A DNA stretch of 35,698 nucleotides from Neptunomonas japonica DSM 18939 (GCF_000422765.1 NZ_AUGR01000030.1:1-35698), one strand, 5' to 3'; shown: positions 1 through 7,652, numbered from the stretch's first letter. Notes: generated from the sequence alone by a model not told the origin. Program-made: numbers and translations.

Positions 1-283
1 GCTCATCTTCAAGCTCCCTCTCTAGGCGCTTAATTTTCTGGGCTGGCGTTTCTTTGCTTTGGGGTGATTTAGTCATAATTCTATGCGTTGGCTGGGACCA
101 ATCTAGCTTGCCGTGCTTTCTTAACCAAGTCAGAACGGTAGATCGCCCTTGAATACCATATATCTTTTGAGCTTGTTTATAGGTCATGTCGCCTTTTTCA
201 ACAGCATCTACAACCTGCAATTTAAAGCCCATTGTGTAATCGCACTGACTGCGCTTATGATGCGTGGGGGTTGATGTGTCCAT
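1..283 (-). CDS. IS3-family transposase OrfA (5' part only, truncated by window edge)
   Basis: An ATG at 283 opens a frame that runs leftward off the window without a stop, giving 94 codons. The product begins MDTSTPTHHKRSQCDYTMGF and continues with a helix-turn-helix of the IS3 OrfA kind. It contains the stretch KLQVVDAVEKGDMTYKQAQ, then GIQGRSTVLTWLRKHGKLDW, and then a charged heptad segment (QKIKRLERELEDE). In this family that segment is the start of the OrfA leucine zipper. OrfA binds the element ends, and a frameshift into orfB normally makes the full DDE transposase. This gene was too near the edge to show as a complete reading frame. Confidence 0.8.
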   Translation of the reverse strand, partial: MDTSTPTHHKRSQCDYTMGFKLQVVDAVEKGDMTYKQAQKIYGIQGRSTVLTWLRKHGKLDWSQPTHRIMTKSPQSKETPAQKIKRLERELEDE

Positions 284-323
284 AATAGGTCCTCAATATG
301 TAAACCTATTTCAGGACGGGACA
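1..323 (-). mobile_element. End of an IS3-family insertion sequence (partial, runs off left edge)
   Basis: The block holds the beginning of an IS3-type orfA reading leftward, preceded by a short untranslated stretch. That stretch ends in GGGACA on the given strand, so the element would begin 5'-TGTCCCGTCC, the TG...CA type of terminus usual for IS3 elements. I place the outer end at about 323. It sits 13 bp from the terminator of dpaL. The other terminus, orfB and any target-site duplication lie outside the window, so element identity and activity cannot be judged. Confidence 0.65.
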
Positions 324-335
324 ATACTTAGATAT

Positions 336-364
336 AAAAAAGCCTCGTAGTTACGAGGCTTTTT
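336..364 (-). terminator. Intrinsic terminator downstream of dpaL
   Basis: A perfect 9-bp stem (AGCCTCGTA / TACGAGGCT) with a 2-nt apparent loop is flanked by an A-run and a T-run. It can therefore act in both directions. It lies 20 bp beyond the dpaL stop and insulates that gene from the neighbouring insertion sequence. Confidence 0.85.
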
Positions 365-384
365 GTAAAGTATGCAGCAGCAAA

Positions 385-1584
385 TTAGCCAACTAACTGC
401 TTATACAACTCTGGATCTGTAGCACCTTCAGTACCTATTACAAGTACCTTACTTTTAACATTCAAGTTTAGCGCGTTAGAAAACTCAACTTGCTGGGCTG
501 CAATAACCGCCGCCGCCAAACCAGGCACAGCTGATTCACCGGCCTCAATTCCAGGATCACTTTTATAGCCTGTCGCTAGCATTCGCATTGTTTCTGCAAC
601 GGCTTCTTCACTTAATGTCATAAAGTCATCAGCACCATTTGAGAGAATTTCCCATGCAAGCGCTGACACTTCACCACAGGCTAAACCTGCCATTAAGGTA
701 TTCAGATCACCATCAACAATTACTGGCTTACCAGCTTTGGCACTAAGCTGTAGGCAGTTAGCCTCAACAGGCTCAACCACAACAAAGCGTGGACGCCGCT
801 CACCCCAAAGATCCCAAAAATAACCCGCTACAGCTGAGGCTAAACCACCCACACCGCCTTGGATGAATACATGAGTTGGGACTTCACCTTCTAGCTGCTC
901 AACAATTTCAGCCAACATGACGGTATAACCTAGAGCAACATCTTTAGGCACTTCCATGTAACCTTCATAGCTAGTATCAGAAACAATGATGCGGCCATTC
1001 GCTTTAGCATCTAGGTCTGCCTGACGTACGGATTCATCATAGTTACCCGTGATACGAATCACTTCAGCATCAAATGCTTGCATGGCTTGTTTACGGCCTT
1101 CAGATACATCGCGGTGAATGTAAATAACACAGCCACAACCAAACATCTGCGCGCCCCAGGCAACAGAACGACCATGGTTACCGTCGGTTGCACAGCTCAC
1201 AACTATCTCAGATAAGGCATCTTTTAGTTGTCCATCTAATAATTCAGCAATACTTGGACGCTTACCCAGCTGAGCTTCTAAAACATTTTGTAACTGACAA
1301 GCCACGGCATAAGCACCACCGAGCGCTTTGAAGCTTTTCAAACCAAAACGCTGTGATTCATCTTTATACCAAAGCGCACCCAACCCCGCATCGTTGGCCA
1401 TAGCTGCTAATGAATGCAAAGGCGTTTCAGAGTAAGCCGGCCACGTTTTGATATCAGCAATAGCATTGGCAGCTTTGGCAATACTAATCACATCTCGCTG
1501 TGCATCAGAATATACATTTTTACTGTTAGCTACAGGGTTTGGAAAATGGGTCAGAGTCCCGTTCAGTTTTAACATAATCATCAA
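385..1584 (-). CDS. dpaL: Diaminopropionate ammonia-lyase (PLP enzyme)
   Basis: The 399-residue product matches the YgeX/DpaL group of fold-type II PLP enzymes. This group splits 2,3-diaminopropionate into pyruvate and two ammonia. The PLP-binding lysine is in SFKALGGAYA (Lys86). SCATDGNHGRSVAWGAQMF is the family's conserved segment with the catalytic Asp, and the phosphate-binding glycine loop is QGGVGGLASAVAG. Length agrees with the family (about 400). Three in-frame ATGs cluster at the start (codons 1, 2 and 4). The first is chosen because AAAGG lies 5-6 nt upstream. The gene is monocistronic, with its own terminator and no catabolic partner nearby. It is cytosolic and probably detoxifies or uses the amino acid as a nitrogen source. 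Confidence 0.9.
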   Translation of the reverse strand: MMIMLKLNGTLTHFPNPVANSKNVYSDAQRDVISIAKAANAIADIKTWPAYSETPLHSLAAMANDAGLGALWYKDESQRFGLKSFKALGGAYAVACQLQNVLEAQLGKRPSIAELLDGQLKDALSEIVVSCATDGNHGRSVAWGAQMFGCGCVIYIHRDVSEGRKQAMQAFDAEVIRITGNYDESVRQADLDAKANGRIIVSDTSYEGYMEVPKDVALGYTVMLAEIVEQLEGEVPTHVFIQGGVGGLASAVAGYFWDLWGERRPRFVVVEPVEANCLQLSAKAGKPVIVDGDLNTLMAGLACGEVSALAWEILSNGADDFMTLSEEAVAETMRMLATGYKSDPGIEAGESAVPGLAAAVIAAQQVEFSNALNLNVKSKVLVIGTEGATDPELYKQLVG

Positions 1585-1965
1585 TGCCTTTGGTTATCAT
1601 GGTGCTTTCTTTGTAGCTACTTAGCCGGAAGTTACATATCTCTCGCTAGCAACACTACAAAAGACAAATCACCATTCATCTTATTTTAATTTCTGTCTAT
1701 GTCAGACCAGAAGTCCCCATAGCCTACTTCAGCGGAATTATTAATCCCTATTGAGAGGTTATGACTATAAAAATTGTATGAAATGGCTCTGCGGGCATTC
1801 CTTCTAATCCATCACAATGACAAGGAATTTCATTAGAATATGTAAAATAATGACTATTATCCTCAAATAAGCTTTTAGCTAGCTAAAGGGATAAATTATG
1901 GCGCTTTAATCACAAGAAATTATATAAGCCGATACTCAGCAGTGTAGCAAGCTAAACAAGAGCAT
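1585..1965. other. Non-coding stretch upstream of dpaL
   Basis: About 380 bp with no credible gene. It must contain the leftward dpaL promoter. A pair of overlapping, mutually exclusive 7-bp inverted repeats is visible: ATTCCTT 1797-1803 with AAGGAAT 1822-1828, and TTCTAAT 1802-1808 with ATTAGAA 1832-1838. I cannot assign a role to them. Confidence 0.5.
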
Positions 1966-2084
1966 AAAAAAAGGGTAACCCGAAGGTTACCCTATAAATG
2001 ACAAGAACCGTGTTTCTTTTGTGGCCTGCACCAACAAAAGAAGATGAAGCAAATCAGAAGTGAGGCCTGATTAACTTGTTGAAC
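1966..2084 (-). ncRNA. Fur-box-controlled small RNA, copy A (about 119 nt)
   Basis: Reading leftward, a promoter predicts a start at G2084 and an intrinsic terminator ends the transcript near 1966. The predicted RNA has three hairpins. The first is AAUCAG/CUGAUU (2052-2072). The second has a 9-bp stem, UUCUUUUGU/ACAAAAGAA (2014-2042), with loop UGGUGCAGGCC. The third is the terminator GGGUAACC-UUCG-GGUUACCC followed by seven Us. A single-stranded linker UGCUUCAUC sits between hairpins 1 and 2. The 64-nt core 1995-2058 is identical in copy B. Iron-responsive sRNAs such as RyhB and tandem PrrF1/PrrF2 share this regulatory logic, but I see no clear sequence identity beyond a loose GCUUC. No open frame with a ribosome site is present. 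Function is inferred, not known. Confidence 0.75.
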
Positions 2085-2090
2085 AAAACC

Positions 2091-2119
2091 ACTATAATGC
2101 AAATGATAATCACAATCAA
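2091..2119 (-). promoter_or_regulatory. sRNA copy A promoter with overlapping Fur box
   Basis: Reading leftward, -35 TTGATT (2119-2114), a 17-bp spacer and -10 TATAGT (2096-2091) form a strong sigma-70 promoter. The spacer and -35 are covered by GCAAATGATAATCACAATC (2099-2117 on the given strand), which matches the 19-bp Fur consensus at 15 positions by my hand count. Occupancy by Fe-Fur would block RNA polymerase directly. Confidence 0.75.
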
Positions 2120-2197
2120 TAGCACTTATTAATTCTAACAATTATTAATACGTAAACTCAAAGAGTTAGTAATTGTTAACCAACAAAACCATTAGGC

Positions 2198-2319
2198 AAA
2201 AAAAAAGGGTAACCCGAAAGTTACCCTGTAAATGACAAGAACCGTGTTTCTTTTGTGGCCTGCACCAACAAAAGAAGATGAAGCAAATCAGAGGTGAGAT
2301 CTGATTTAACTTGTTGAGC
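2198..2319 (-). ncRNA. Fur-box-controlled small RNA, copy B (about 122 nt)
   Basis: Second copy of the RNA. The predicted start is G2319, at the same place relative to its promoter as in copy A. The terminator at about 2198-2226 has stem GGGUAAC/GUUACCC, a U-G pair closing the UUCG loop, and nine Us. Hairpin 1 is extended to AAAUCAGA/UCUGAUUU by compensated and lengthened pairing. The remaining body is identical to copy A over 64 nt (2229-2292). A 64-codon reading frame across this unit has no ribosome-binding site at its first ATG and is not conserved as protein between copies, so I call RNA, not protein. Confidence 0.75.
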
Positions 2320-2325
2320 AAAATC

Positions 2326-2354
2326 ATATTAACGCAAATGATAATCACAATCAA
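2326..2354 (-). promoter_or_regulatory. sRNA copy B promoter with overlapping Fur box
   Basis: -35 TTGATT (2354-2349), a 17-bp spacer and -10 TAATAT (2331-2326), reading leftward. The Fur-box-like 19-mer at 2334-2352 is identical to the one in copy A. The altered -10 could give the two RNAs different strengths. Confidence 0.75.
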
Positions 2355-2500
2355 TAACATTACCTTTTTATTTTATTGTTTGAGCTTTACTCTATAAAAC
2401 TCAAATCCAGCTCCTCTTTCGCATCATTGGATTAAGAATTTAAACACACCATTACCCTAGGTGTTTTGACGTCAAAGCTACCATCAGGCTTGTGTGACAA

Positions 2501-3541
2501 TCAGTACTCTTTTTTTGCTTTTTCTTTTAGCTCACTAACATTATCGAGCTGTTGATTTACTTGTTCTATATGAACTTCGATTTTAGCTTTTTCATCTCCA
2601 CTAGCGACACTGAGTTCTTCTCCCAATGTTTGTAGCTCTTTTTTCAAACGCTCTTGAGCGGCTTCTTGTTGTTCAGCTTTTTCAGCTTTATCGAAAATCA
2701 TATCCTCAGGAATAGATGAAACCTCTGCTGCTTGTCTTACCCCCGCCCCTGGCACTATTTTAACGTGATCATCCATGCGCCGTTGGTTAACAAACGTCGG
2801 GGACACTATCTCAACAGCACCATCATGCAATGCATCTAACATGGCTCTGTGCAGTAAAGAACGTGTTGTCAGCATGCTTTTTACATCGATTAATAGCCCG
2901 CTCACACGATAAGTGACCGCATCATTACCCAGTTCAATGACTTGCACGAATGGGTCTTTTAGATCTGTCGCTTTAGCCGCAGAGATTAACAATGACTCAA
3001 TACGTGAATAGTGGACGTCATACCCCAAGGTTAAAGTACTAGAAATAATTGCACCTGACTTACTAATAACCTCTACCGGGCGAGACACAAGGTATAGGTT
3101 GGGTAAGGTAATAAGCGCACGATGTTCACTTTGGATTTCTGTATCAAATAAACCGCGCTCAGAAACACGACCAAAGTGATCCTCTACCCGTATAAAATCA
3201 CCTGTTCGAAACGGTTGATTCATACGAAGCATAATCCCTGCCATAAAGTTGGCAACAAAGGTTGTCGATGAGAATGCAACAATCCCGGAAAGCAACACAC
3301 CTACAAGCGTTATGACTTGGTTACGTGCAGTATCACTAATCGGCAGAGCAACAGTAATCACGACAAAACCTATAAGTGTTAGCGCTAATAAAGTAAGCTG
3401 TCGTGGAAGCTTTTTTTCGTTACCCAATGCAGGGTGACGCCTCAATAAAGCCCAATTTGCCATAAATAGAAGCGCAACCACCACTACGCTAACAGCCAAT
3501 GAAGGCGCTATAAAAGTAACCTGATCAACCAAACTATCCAT
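2501..3541 (-). CDS. MscS-family mechanosensitive ion channel with a charged C-terminal tail
   Basis: The 346-residue inner-membrane protein has three N-terminal hydrophobic helices (about 9-32, 48-68 and 74-110). It then carries the MscS pore and beta-domain region: GIVAFSSTTFVANFMAGIML followed by PFRTGDFIRV and a downstream LPN. Small MscS proteins of this type release solutes on hypo-osmotic shock. The last 60 or so residues (AEKAEQQEAAQERLKKELQ onward) are highly charged and probably a coiled coil. E. coli MscS lacks such a tail. The start ATG has GAGG 5 nt upstream. The gene is divergent from nasA and has no partner. A weak hairpin with ACACC/GGTGT arms lies just past its stop. Confidence 0.85.
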   Translation of the reverse strand: MDSLVDQVTFIAPSLAVSVVVVALLFMANWALLRRHPALGNEKKLPRQLTLLALTLIGFVVITVALPISDTARNQVITLVGVLLSGIVAFSSTTFVANFMAGIMLRMNQPFRTGDFIRVEDHFGRVSERGLFDTEIQSEHRALITLPNLYLVSRPVEVISKSGAIISSTLTLGYDVHYSRIESLLISAAKATDLKDPFVQVIELGNDAVTYRVSGLLIDVKSMLTTRSLLHRAMLDALHDGAVEIVSPTFVNQRRMDDHVKIVPGAGVRQAAEVSSIPEDMIFDKAEKAEQQEAAQERLKKELQTLGEELSVASGDEKAKIEVHIEQVNQQLDNVSELKEKAKKEY

Positions 3542-3775
3542 AAAAGCCTCTGCGCATCCTATTGTTTAGTTCTGCTTATTATTAGTTAAGCATCTCAGCT
3601 AAAATCTAGCTGTATTACAACATGTTAAGTACTACAAAGGTGCAGTTTTCATTTTGGTGCACCACCAAGAACACATTCTATGTACATGGGCATTACTATT
3701 AGCATTTAAAAAATCCCATTAAAAACCCTTTAATAACAACAAGATATACCAATTACTTTTAAACAAAACACTGCA

Positions 3776-3792
3776 TTGGCATTAATTATGCA
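3776..3792 (+). promoter_or_regulatory. Putative sigma-54 (-24/-12) promoter of nasA
   Basis: TTGGCATTAATTATGCA carries the invariant GG (3778-3779) and GC (3790-3791) separated by exactly 10 bp, as RpoN promoters require. Transcription would begin near 3803. GGTGCA half-sites resembling NtrC sites occur at about 3649 and 3655 on the given strand, but without a full dyad. The assignment fits the known NtrC/sigma-54 control of nas operons in Klebsiella. Confidence 0.6.
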
Positions 3793-3821
3793 GTAGCTAT
3801 GTTGATAAACATGGTTAGACA

Positions 3822-3914
3822 TGTACGTATGCTGCGTACAAATATTTGTTCTCGGTATTGAGAAGACTTGGCAATGGCGCTATTTCAGGATCACTCCTGC
3901 ATAGCGCTTTTTTT
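3822..3914 (+). promoter_or_regulatory. nasA leader: two hairpins then an intrinsic terminator (attenuator)
   Basis: Three structures follow the predicted transcription start. P1 is TGTACG/CGTACA (3822-3840). P2 is TTCTC/GAGAA with a 6-nt loop (3849-3864). The third is a terminator at 3877-3914 with nested stems GCGCTAT/ATAGCGC and CAGG/CCTG, then seven Ts. The terminator ends 10 nt before the nasA ATG, so most transcripts should stop unless antiterminated. This layout is that of the Klebsiella nasF leader read by the ANTAR protein NasR when nitrate is present. The loops do not show the usual A1/G4 hexaloop pattern cleanly, so the reader protein is inferred. Confidence 0.65.
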
Positions 3915-3924
3915 GGGAATAAAG

Positions 3925-6633
3925 ATGATCACAACAGAGACTATTAAAACCACTTGCCCATACTGTGGCGTAGGTTGCGGTGTGGATGCCAAAGTTCAGC
4001 AAGGTAATTTGATAGCGGTTAGTGGCTCAACTGAACATCCAGCAAATCAAGGTAGACTCTGTGTTAAAGGCTCAGCTTTAGACGAAACCGTTAGCCACCA
4101 AGGACGATTGCTTTCCCCAAAAGTTGCAGGCAAAAATGTTGATTGGGACGCTGCTTATTCTCATGTTGCTAGCAAACTATCCGATATTATCGAAAAGCAC
4201 GGCCCTGACGCTATAGCCATGTATGTATCAGGACAAATTCTGACCGAAGACTATTACGTAGCCAATAAGTTAATGAAAGGCTTCATTGGTACAGCTAACC
4301 TCGATACTAATTCTCGCTTATGTATGTCATCTGCTGTAGCCGCGCACAAACGTGCTTTTGGTAGCGATACTGTTCCGGGCTGCTATGAAGATATTGAATT
4401 AGCTGATTTAGTCATACTAACGGGTTCTAATTTGGCATGGGCGCATCCTATTATTTATCAGCGTTTAGCAAAAGCTAAAGCAGAACGCCCAGAAATCAAG
4501 ATTGTCGTCATCGATCCACGTAAAACCGCCAGCTGTGATATTGCTGATCTACATTTACCTTTAAAGCCTGGTAGTGATGGCTTTCTATTTAATGGTTTAA
4601 CGCACCATCTGATAGCCAATAAAAAAATTGATAAGACATTTATTGACCTGCATTGTGAGGGGTTTGATAGCTTATCTGAAAGTGTGCAACAGCAGACCCT
4701 TGTACAAACGGCACTTGATTGTGATGTATCAGCAGAAGCCCTTAAAACACTCTATCATTGGTTTGCTAATACTGAGTGCACCGTCACCCTCTTCTCACAA
4801 GGAATTAACCAATCATCCAGCGGTGTCGATAAAGGTAATGCCATTATCAATTGCCACCTAATTAGCGGGAAAATTGGTAAACCTGGGGCAGCACCCTTTT
4901 CTATTACGGGTCAGCCTAATGCCATGGGTGGACGCGAAGCCGGTGGCTTGGCCAACCAACTTGCTGCACACATGGAACTAAAAAACCCAAACAGTCTGGA
5001 TAAAGTTAAACGCTTTTGGAATGCTCCTAATCTAGTACAAAAAGAAGGCCTTAAAGCGGTAGATATGTTTGATGCCGTGGGTAGTGGGCAGATAAAAGCG
5101 ATTTGGATTATCGCGACGAACCCAGTTGTGTCTATGCCAGATGCCGACAAGATTAAGCAAGCACTCGCTCATTGTGATTTAGTCATTGTATCTGATTCAA
5201 GCGACTCAACCGATACACTGCAATTTGCAGATGTGTGCTTGCCTGCAACCACCTGGGGAGAGAAAGACGGAACCACAACGAATTCAGAACGGCGAATTTC
5301 TAGGCAACGCCGTTTTCTTCGTCCACCTGAAAAAGCGCAAGATGATTGGAAAATCATCTGTGAAGTTGCAAAGCGTATGGGCTTTAATGATGCCTTCAAT
5401 TTTGCATCTAGCGCCGATATATTTCGTGAACATGCTGCACTGTCTGGTTTTGAAAACAACAGTGTTAACCGCGCTGCCGGTAACGGTGAACGTGACTTTG
5501 ATATTTCTGGGCTTGCAGAGATAAGCGATCTGGAATACCAAAATCTTGAACCGATTCAGTGGCCTGTTAATAGTACCTACCCTAAAGGTAGAAAACGCTT
5601 CTTTGACGACGGGCACTTTTATACGGCGTCTAATAAGGCACATCTCATTACTATTACCCCCCGCTTACCTACTTATGCAGCCGGCGGTGACCAGTTGATT
5701 CTTAATACAGGCCGCATCAGAGATCAGTGGCACACCATGACACGCACCGGTAAAGCACACCGCTTATTGGAACATATCGCCACACCTTTGATTGAAATCC
5801 ACCCTGAGACTGCAGAGCAACTGTTGATCAAAAACGCCTCACTGGTATCTCTCAAGGATAGAGGAATCGAATACATTGCACGCGCCAATATTAGTGATGC
5901 ACAACGTAAGGACTCTGTATTTGTACCAATGCATTGGAGCGATGCATTTGCCAGCCATGCTCGTGCAAATAGCTTGGTACGCCCCATTCAAGACGCACTA
6001 TCTGGCCAGCCTGAGTTTAAACATAGCCCTGTAACTATCACACCGTTAACACCCCGTTGGCAGGGAGTTTTACTCAGTGCTTCTGACTTTGTACCTGATA
6101 AAAGGATGGAATGGTTTAAAACCCCATTAGCCAACTGCACCTTGTGGGAGCTTATTGATCTTGAAAAATCACCGTCACTTACATGGCTAACCGCTGCATA
6201 TCCAAAGGTTGACCAGTGGGTGCACTTAGTTGACTCAGAGCAGCAATACTTAAGTGCCGCTGGCTTTATTGGTAATAAGCTACAAGTGGTTTTGCTTAGC
6301 GGGCCAGCATTGCCAGAATACGATAAAACGTGGCTAGCAAGCCAGATTGGAACAGAATGTTCACCTAATCAGGATCGGTTACGATTACTCGCAGGCTACC
6401 CTGCAGACCCATCGCTACAAACAGGAAAAACCATTTGCGCCTGTTACCAGATAGGCGAGCAAACCATTATTAATGCACTACAAAATGGTGAAGCAAACAG
6501 TGTTGGGGGCTTAGGAGAAAAATTAAAGTGCGGTAGTAATTGTGGCTCCTGTATTCCGGAGCTACGAACACTCGTAAATGACTATAATCCTGACGCTGTA
6601 AGCTCAGCTGTTGAGACGGATAATACCGCTTAG
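3925..6633 (+). CDS. nasA: Assimilatory nitrate reductase large subunit (Mo-bisMGD, 4Fe-4S, C-terminal 2Fe-2S)
   Basis: The cytosolic enzyme reduces nitrate to nitrite for nitrogen assimilation. The N-terminal 4Fe-4S site is C11-x2-C14-x3-C18-x27-C46 (TCPYCGVGC ... GRLCVKG). The molybdopterin oxidoreductase and dinucleotide-binding domains fill the middle (GRIRDQWHTMTRTGK near residue 600). The last 70 residues carry a BFD-like 2Fe-2S domain (ICACYQIGE ... CGSNCGSC), as in Klebsiella NasA. The frame is open back to 3868, but those 19 codons overlap the leader terminator hairpin. I therefore start at ATG 3925, giving 902 residues, and the Cys motif then begins at the usual place. No nasB/nirBD, transporter or nasR is in the window. 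Confidence 0.92.
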   Translation: MITTETIKTTCPYCGVGCGVDAKVQQGNLIAVSGSTEHPANQGRLCVKGSALDETVSHQGRLLSPKVAGKNVDWDAAYSHVASKLSDIIEKHGPDAIAMYVSGQILTEDYYVANKLMKGFIGTANLDTNSRLCMSSAVAAHKRAFGSDTVPGCYEDIELADLVILTGSNLAWAHPIIYQRLAKAKAERPEIKIVVIDPRKTASCDIADLHLPLKPGSDGFLFNGLTHHLIANKKIDKTFIDLHCEGFDSLSESVQQQTLVQTALDCDVSAEALKTLYHWFANTECTVTLFSQGINQSSSGVDKGNAIINCHLISGKIGKPGAAPFSITGQPNAMGGREAGGLANQLAAHMELKNPNSLDKVKRFWNAPNLVQKEGLKAVDMFDAVGSGQIKAIWIIATNPVVSMPDADKIKQALAHCDLVIVSDSSDSTDTLQFADVCLPATTWGEKDGTTTNSERRISRQRRFLRPPEKAQDDWKIICEVAKRMGFNDAFNFASSADIFREHAALSGFENNSVNRAAGNGERDFDISGLAEISDLEYQNLEPIQWPVNSTYPKGRKRFFDDGHFYTASNKAHLITITPRLPTYAAGGDQLILNTGRIRDQWHTMTRTGKAHRLLEHIATPLIEIHPETAEQLLIKNASLVSLKDRGIEYIARANISDAQRKDSVFVPMHWSDAFASHARANSLVRPIQDALSGQPEFKHSPVTITPLTPRWQGVLLSASDFVPDKRMEWFKTPLANCTLWELIDLEKSPSLTWLTAAYPKVDQWVHLVDSEQQYLSAAGFIGNKLQVVLLSGPALPEYDKTWLASQIGTECSPNQDRLRLLAGYPADPSLQTGKTICACYQIGEQTIINALQNGEANSVGGLGEKLKCGSNCGSCIPELRTLVNDYNPDAVSSAVETDNTA

Positions 6634-6708
6634 CCAATAGCATGATCAACAATGCCCACTTACGACGAGCCATAAGCCTAACCTTTAAGAAAACCGATAC
6701 CTATTCAA

Positions 6709-6739
6709 AGCTTGCGGAGGTGTTTACCACCGCCAAGCT
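6709..6739. other. Imperfect inverted repeat after nasA
   Basis: AGCTTG...CAAGCT arms with an additional CGG/CCG segment form a hairpin between the nasA stop and the end of the convergent LysR remnant. There is no T-run on either side, so it is only a possible Rho-independent terminator or mRNA-stabilising hairpin. Confidence 0.35.
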
Positions 6740-6753
6740 GATATCAGCTCAAT

Positions 6754-7095
6754 TTAACGTAAATCATCCGTTAACCGAGGAGCCCTTAAATTTTGAACGG
6801 GTAGCGTTACGTTGAATAACTCGTCAGTTATCCAGGGAGCCTGCGTCTGTAACTTAGGCAAAATATCGCTGACGAGAATCGACTGAATCAATGCTGCGAT
6901 CTTGCCCGGGATCCCCCCCAACTCGCCTTTGCGTGCGATCAGCTGAATAGTTCTGGAGTGGCGGCTATTACCCAGTTCCATAACCTTAACTCCTGCTTCA
7001 CCCGAGGTATGGAGCGTTTGAGCCAAGCAGGTCGCTGTTAGAATGGCCCACCCGTGTCCGTCACGTACGAAGCTCATCAGATGGTGAAATTGATA
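6754..7095 (-). pseudogene. C-terminal remnant of a LysR-type transcriptional regulator
   Basis: The frame from a stop at 7096-7098 down to 6754 encodes about 114 residues. It looks like the second half of a LysR effector-binding domain: FVRDGHGWAILTATCLAQ matches the typical V..G.GWA.LP segment, followed by HSRTIQLIARKG and a C-terminal amphipathic helix. There is no DNA-binding domain upstream. The 150 bp before it hold no frame, and the first ATG (7077) lies inside the conserved domain with no ribosome site. I read it as a decayed regulator. Its convergent position beside nasA suggests, without proving, a former regulator of nitrogen genes such as nac/cysB types. A free-standing small protein cannot be excluded. 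Confidence 0.6.
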
Positions 7096-7243
7096 TTAAC
7101 GAAACAACATAAAAGGGCCAATTGCATCCCTGAGTGTCAATCGATCAATTGCAGTACCTTTGTGAATTACTTAGTGGTTTGATATCTGGAAAAAATAATC
7201 TTCAGATTTATTACATCCATGTCCGCTTCTGGCACCAAGCGGC

Positions 7244-7615
7244 CTAAAACAGACCGCCATTATCCCAGATAACCCCGCCCCACACCGCCGCCGTTATAAA
7301 CAACCCAAACATAACAGCCGCTGATCCTAAATCTTTTGCGCGCCCTGCCAATTCATTAAACTCAGTACCGGCTCTATCTACTACCGCTTCAATAGCAGAA
7401 TTTATAAGCTCCAAAATTAAGACAAGCAAACAAACACTGACCAATAGCGCCCACTGTGTTGCTGTTTGGGCAACCCAGAACGATGCCGGGAACAATACCA
7501 AAAACCCATACACTTCATATTGAAAAGCGGGTTCATGCTTAAACGCAGCAGTTATCCCTTTGATTGAGTATTTCGTTGCATAATAGAACCGTGCTAAGCC
7601 AGTTACCTTTGCCAT
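7244..7615 (-). CDS. dgkA: Diacylglycerol kinase, prokaryotic type
   Basis: The 123-residue integral membrane enzyme phosphorylates diacylglycerol to phosphatidic acid with ATP, recycling lipid from membrane-derived oligosaccharide synthesis. An N-terminal amphipathic helix is followed by three membrane helices. The family signature is intact (ELINSAIEAVVDR, then AGRAKDLGSAAV, with the catalytic Glu and the conserved Asn and Asp). Length is typical. AAGGGATAAGTA precedes the ATG. It is codirectional with the next two genes upstream, with a 37-bp gap, so it may share their transcript. Confidence 0.93.
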   Translation of the reverse strand: MAKVTGLARFYYATKYSIKGITAAFKHEPAFQYEVYGFLVLFPASFWVAQTATQWALLVSVCLLVLILELINSAIEAVVDRAGTEFNELAGRAKDLGSAAVMFGLFITAAVWGGVIWDNGGLF

Positions 7616-7652
7616 TACTTATCCCTTGTTTTCTAGGCTTTAGGTCGCCAGA

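Larger units (their letters stand above)
1966..2355 (-). repeat. Direct tandem duplication of an approximately 155-bp sRNA gene unit
   Basis: Unit A (about 1966-2120) and unit B (about 2198-2355) lie 234 bp apart, start to start, in the same orientation. Promoter spacer and Fur box, RNA body and terminator are all duplicated. Changes fall in hairpin 1, the -10 hexamer and the terminator closing pair. Hairpin 1 differs in sequence but still folds in both copies. The 64-nt core is unchanged. Confidence 0.85.

Noticed and set aside
2166-2360. 64-codon leftward frame over sRNA copy B
   Set aside because: It begins upstream of the predicted RNA start, lacks a ribosome site, and the other copy has no equivalent frame. 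The conserved features are RNA hairpins.
3645-3668. Complete NtrC dyad upstream of nasA
   Set aside because: GGTGCA half-sites are present, but the matching TGCACC-N5-GGTGCA arrangement is not.
3868-3924. N-terminal extension of NasA by 19 codons
   Set aside because: These codons lie in the leader terminator hairpin and its T-run. Homologues start near MITTETIKTTCPYC.
4628-5987. Several 60-120-codon frames on both strands inside nasA
   Set aside because: They lie fully inside a well-supported coding region and have no family resemblance. They are shadow frames.
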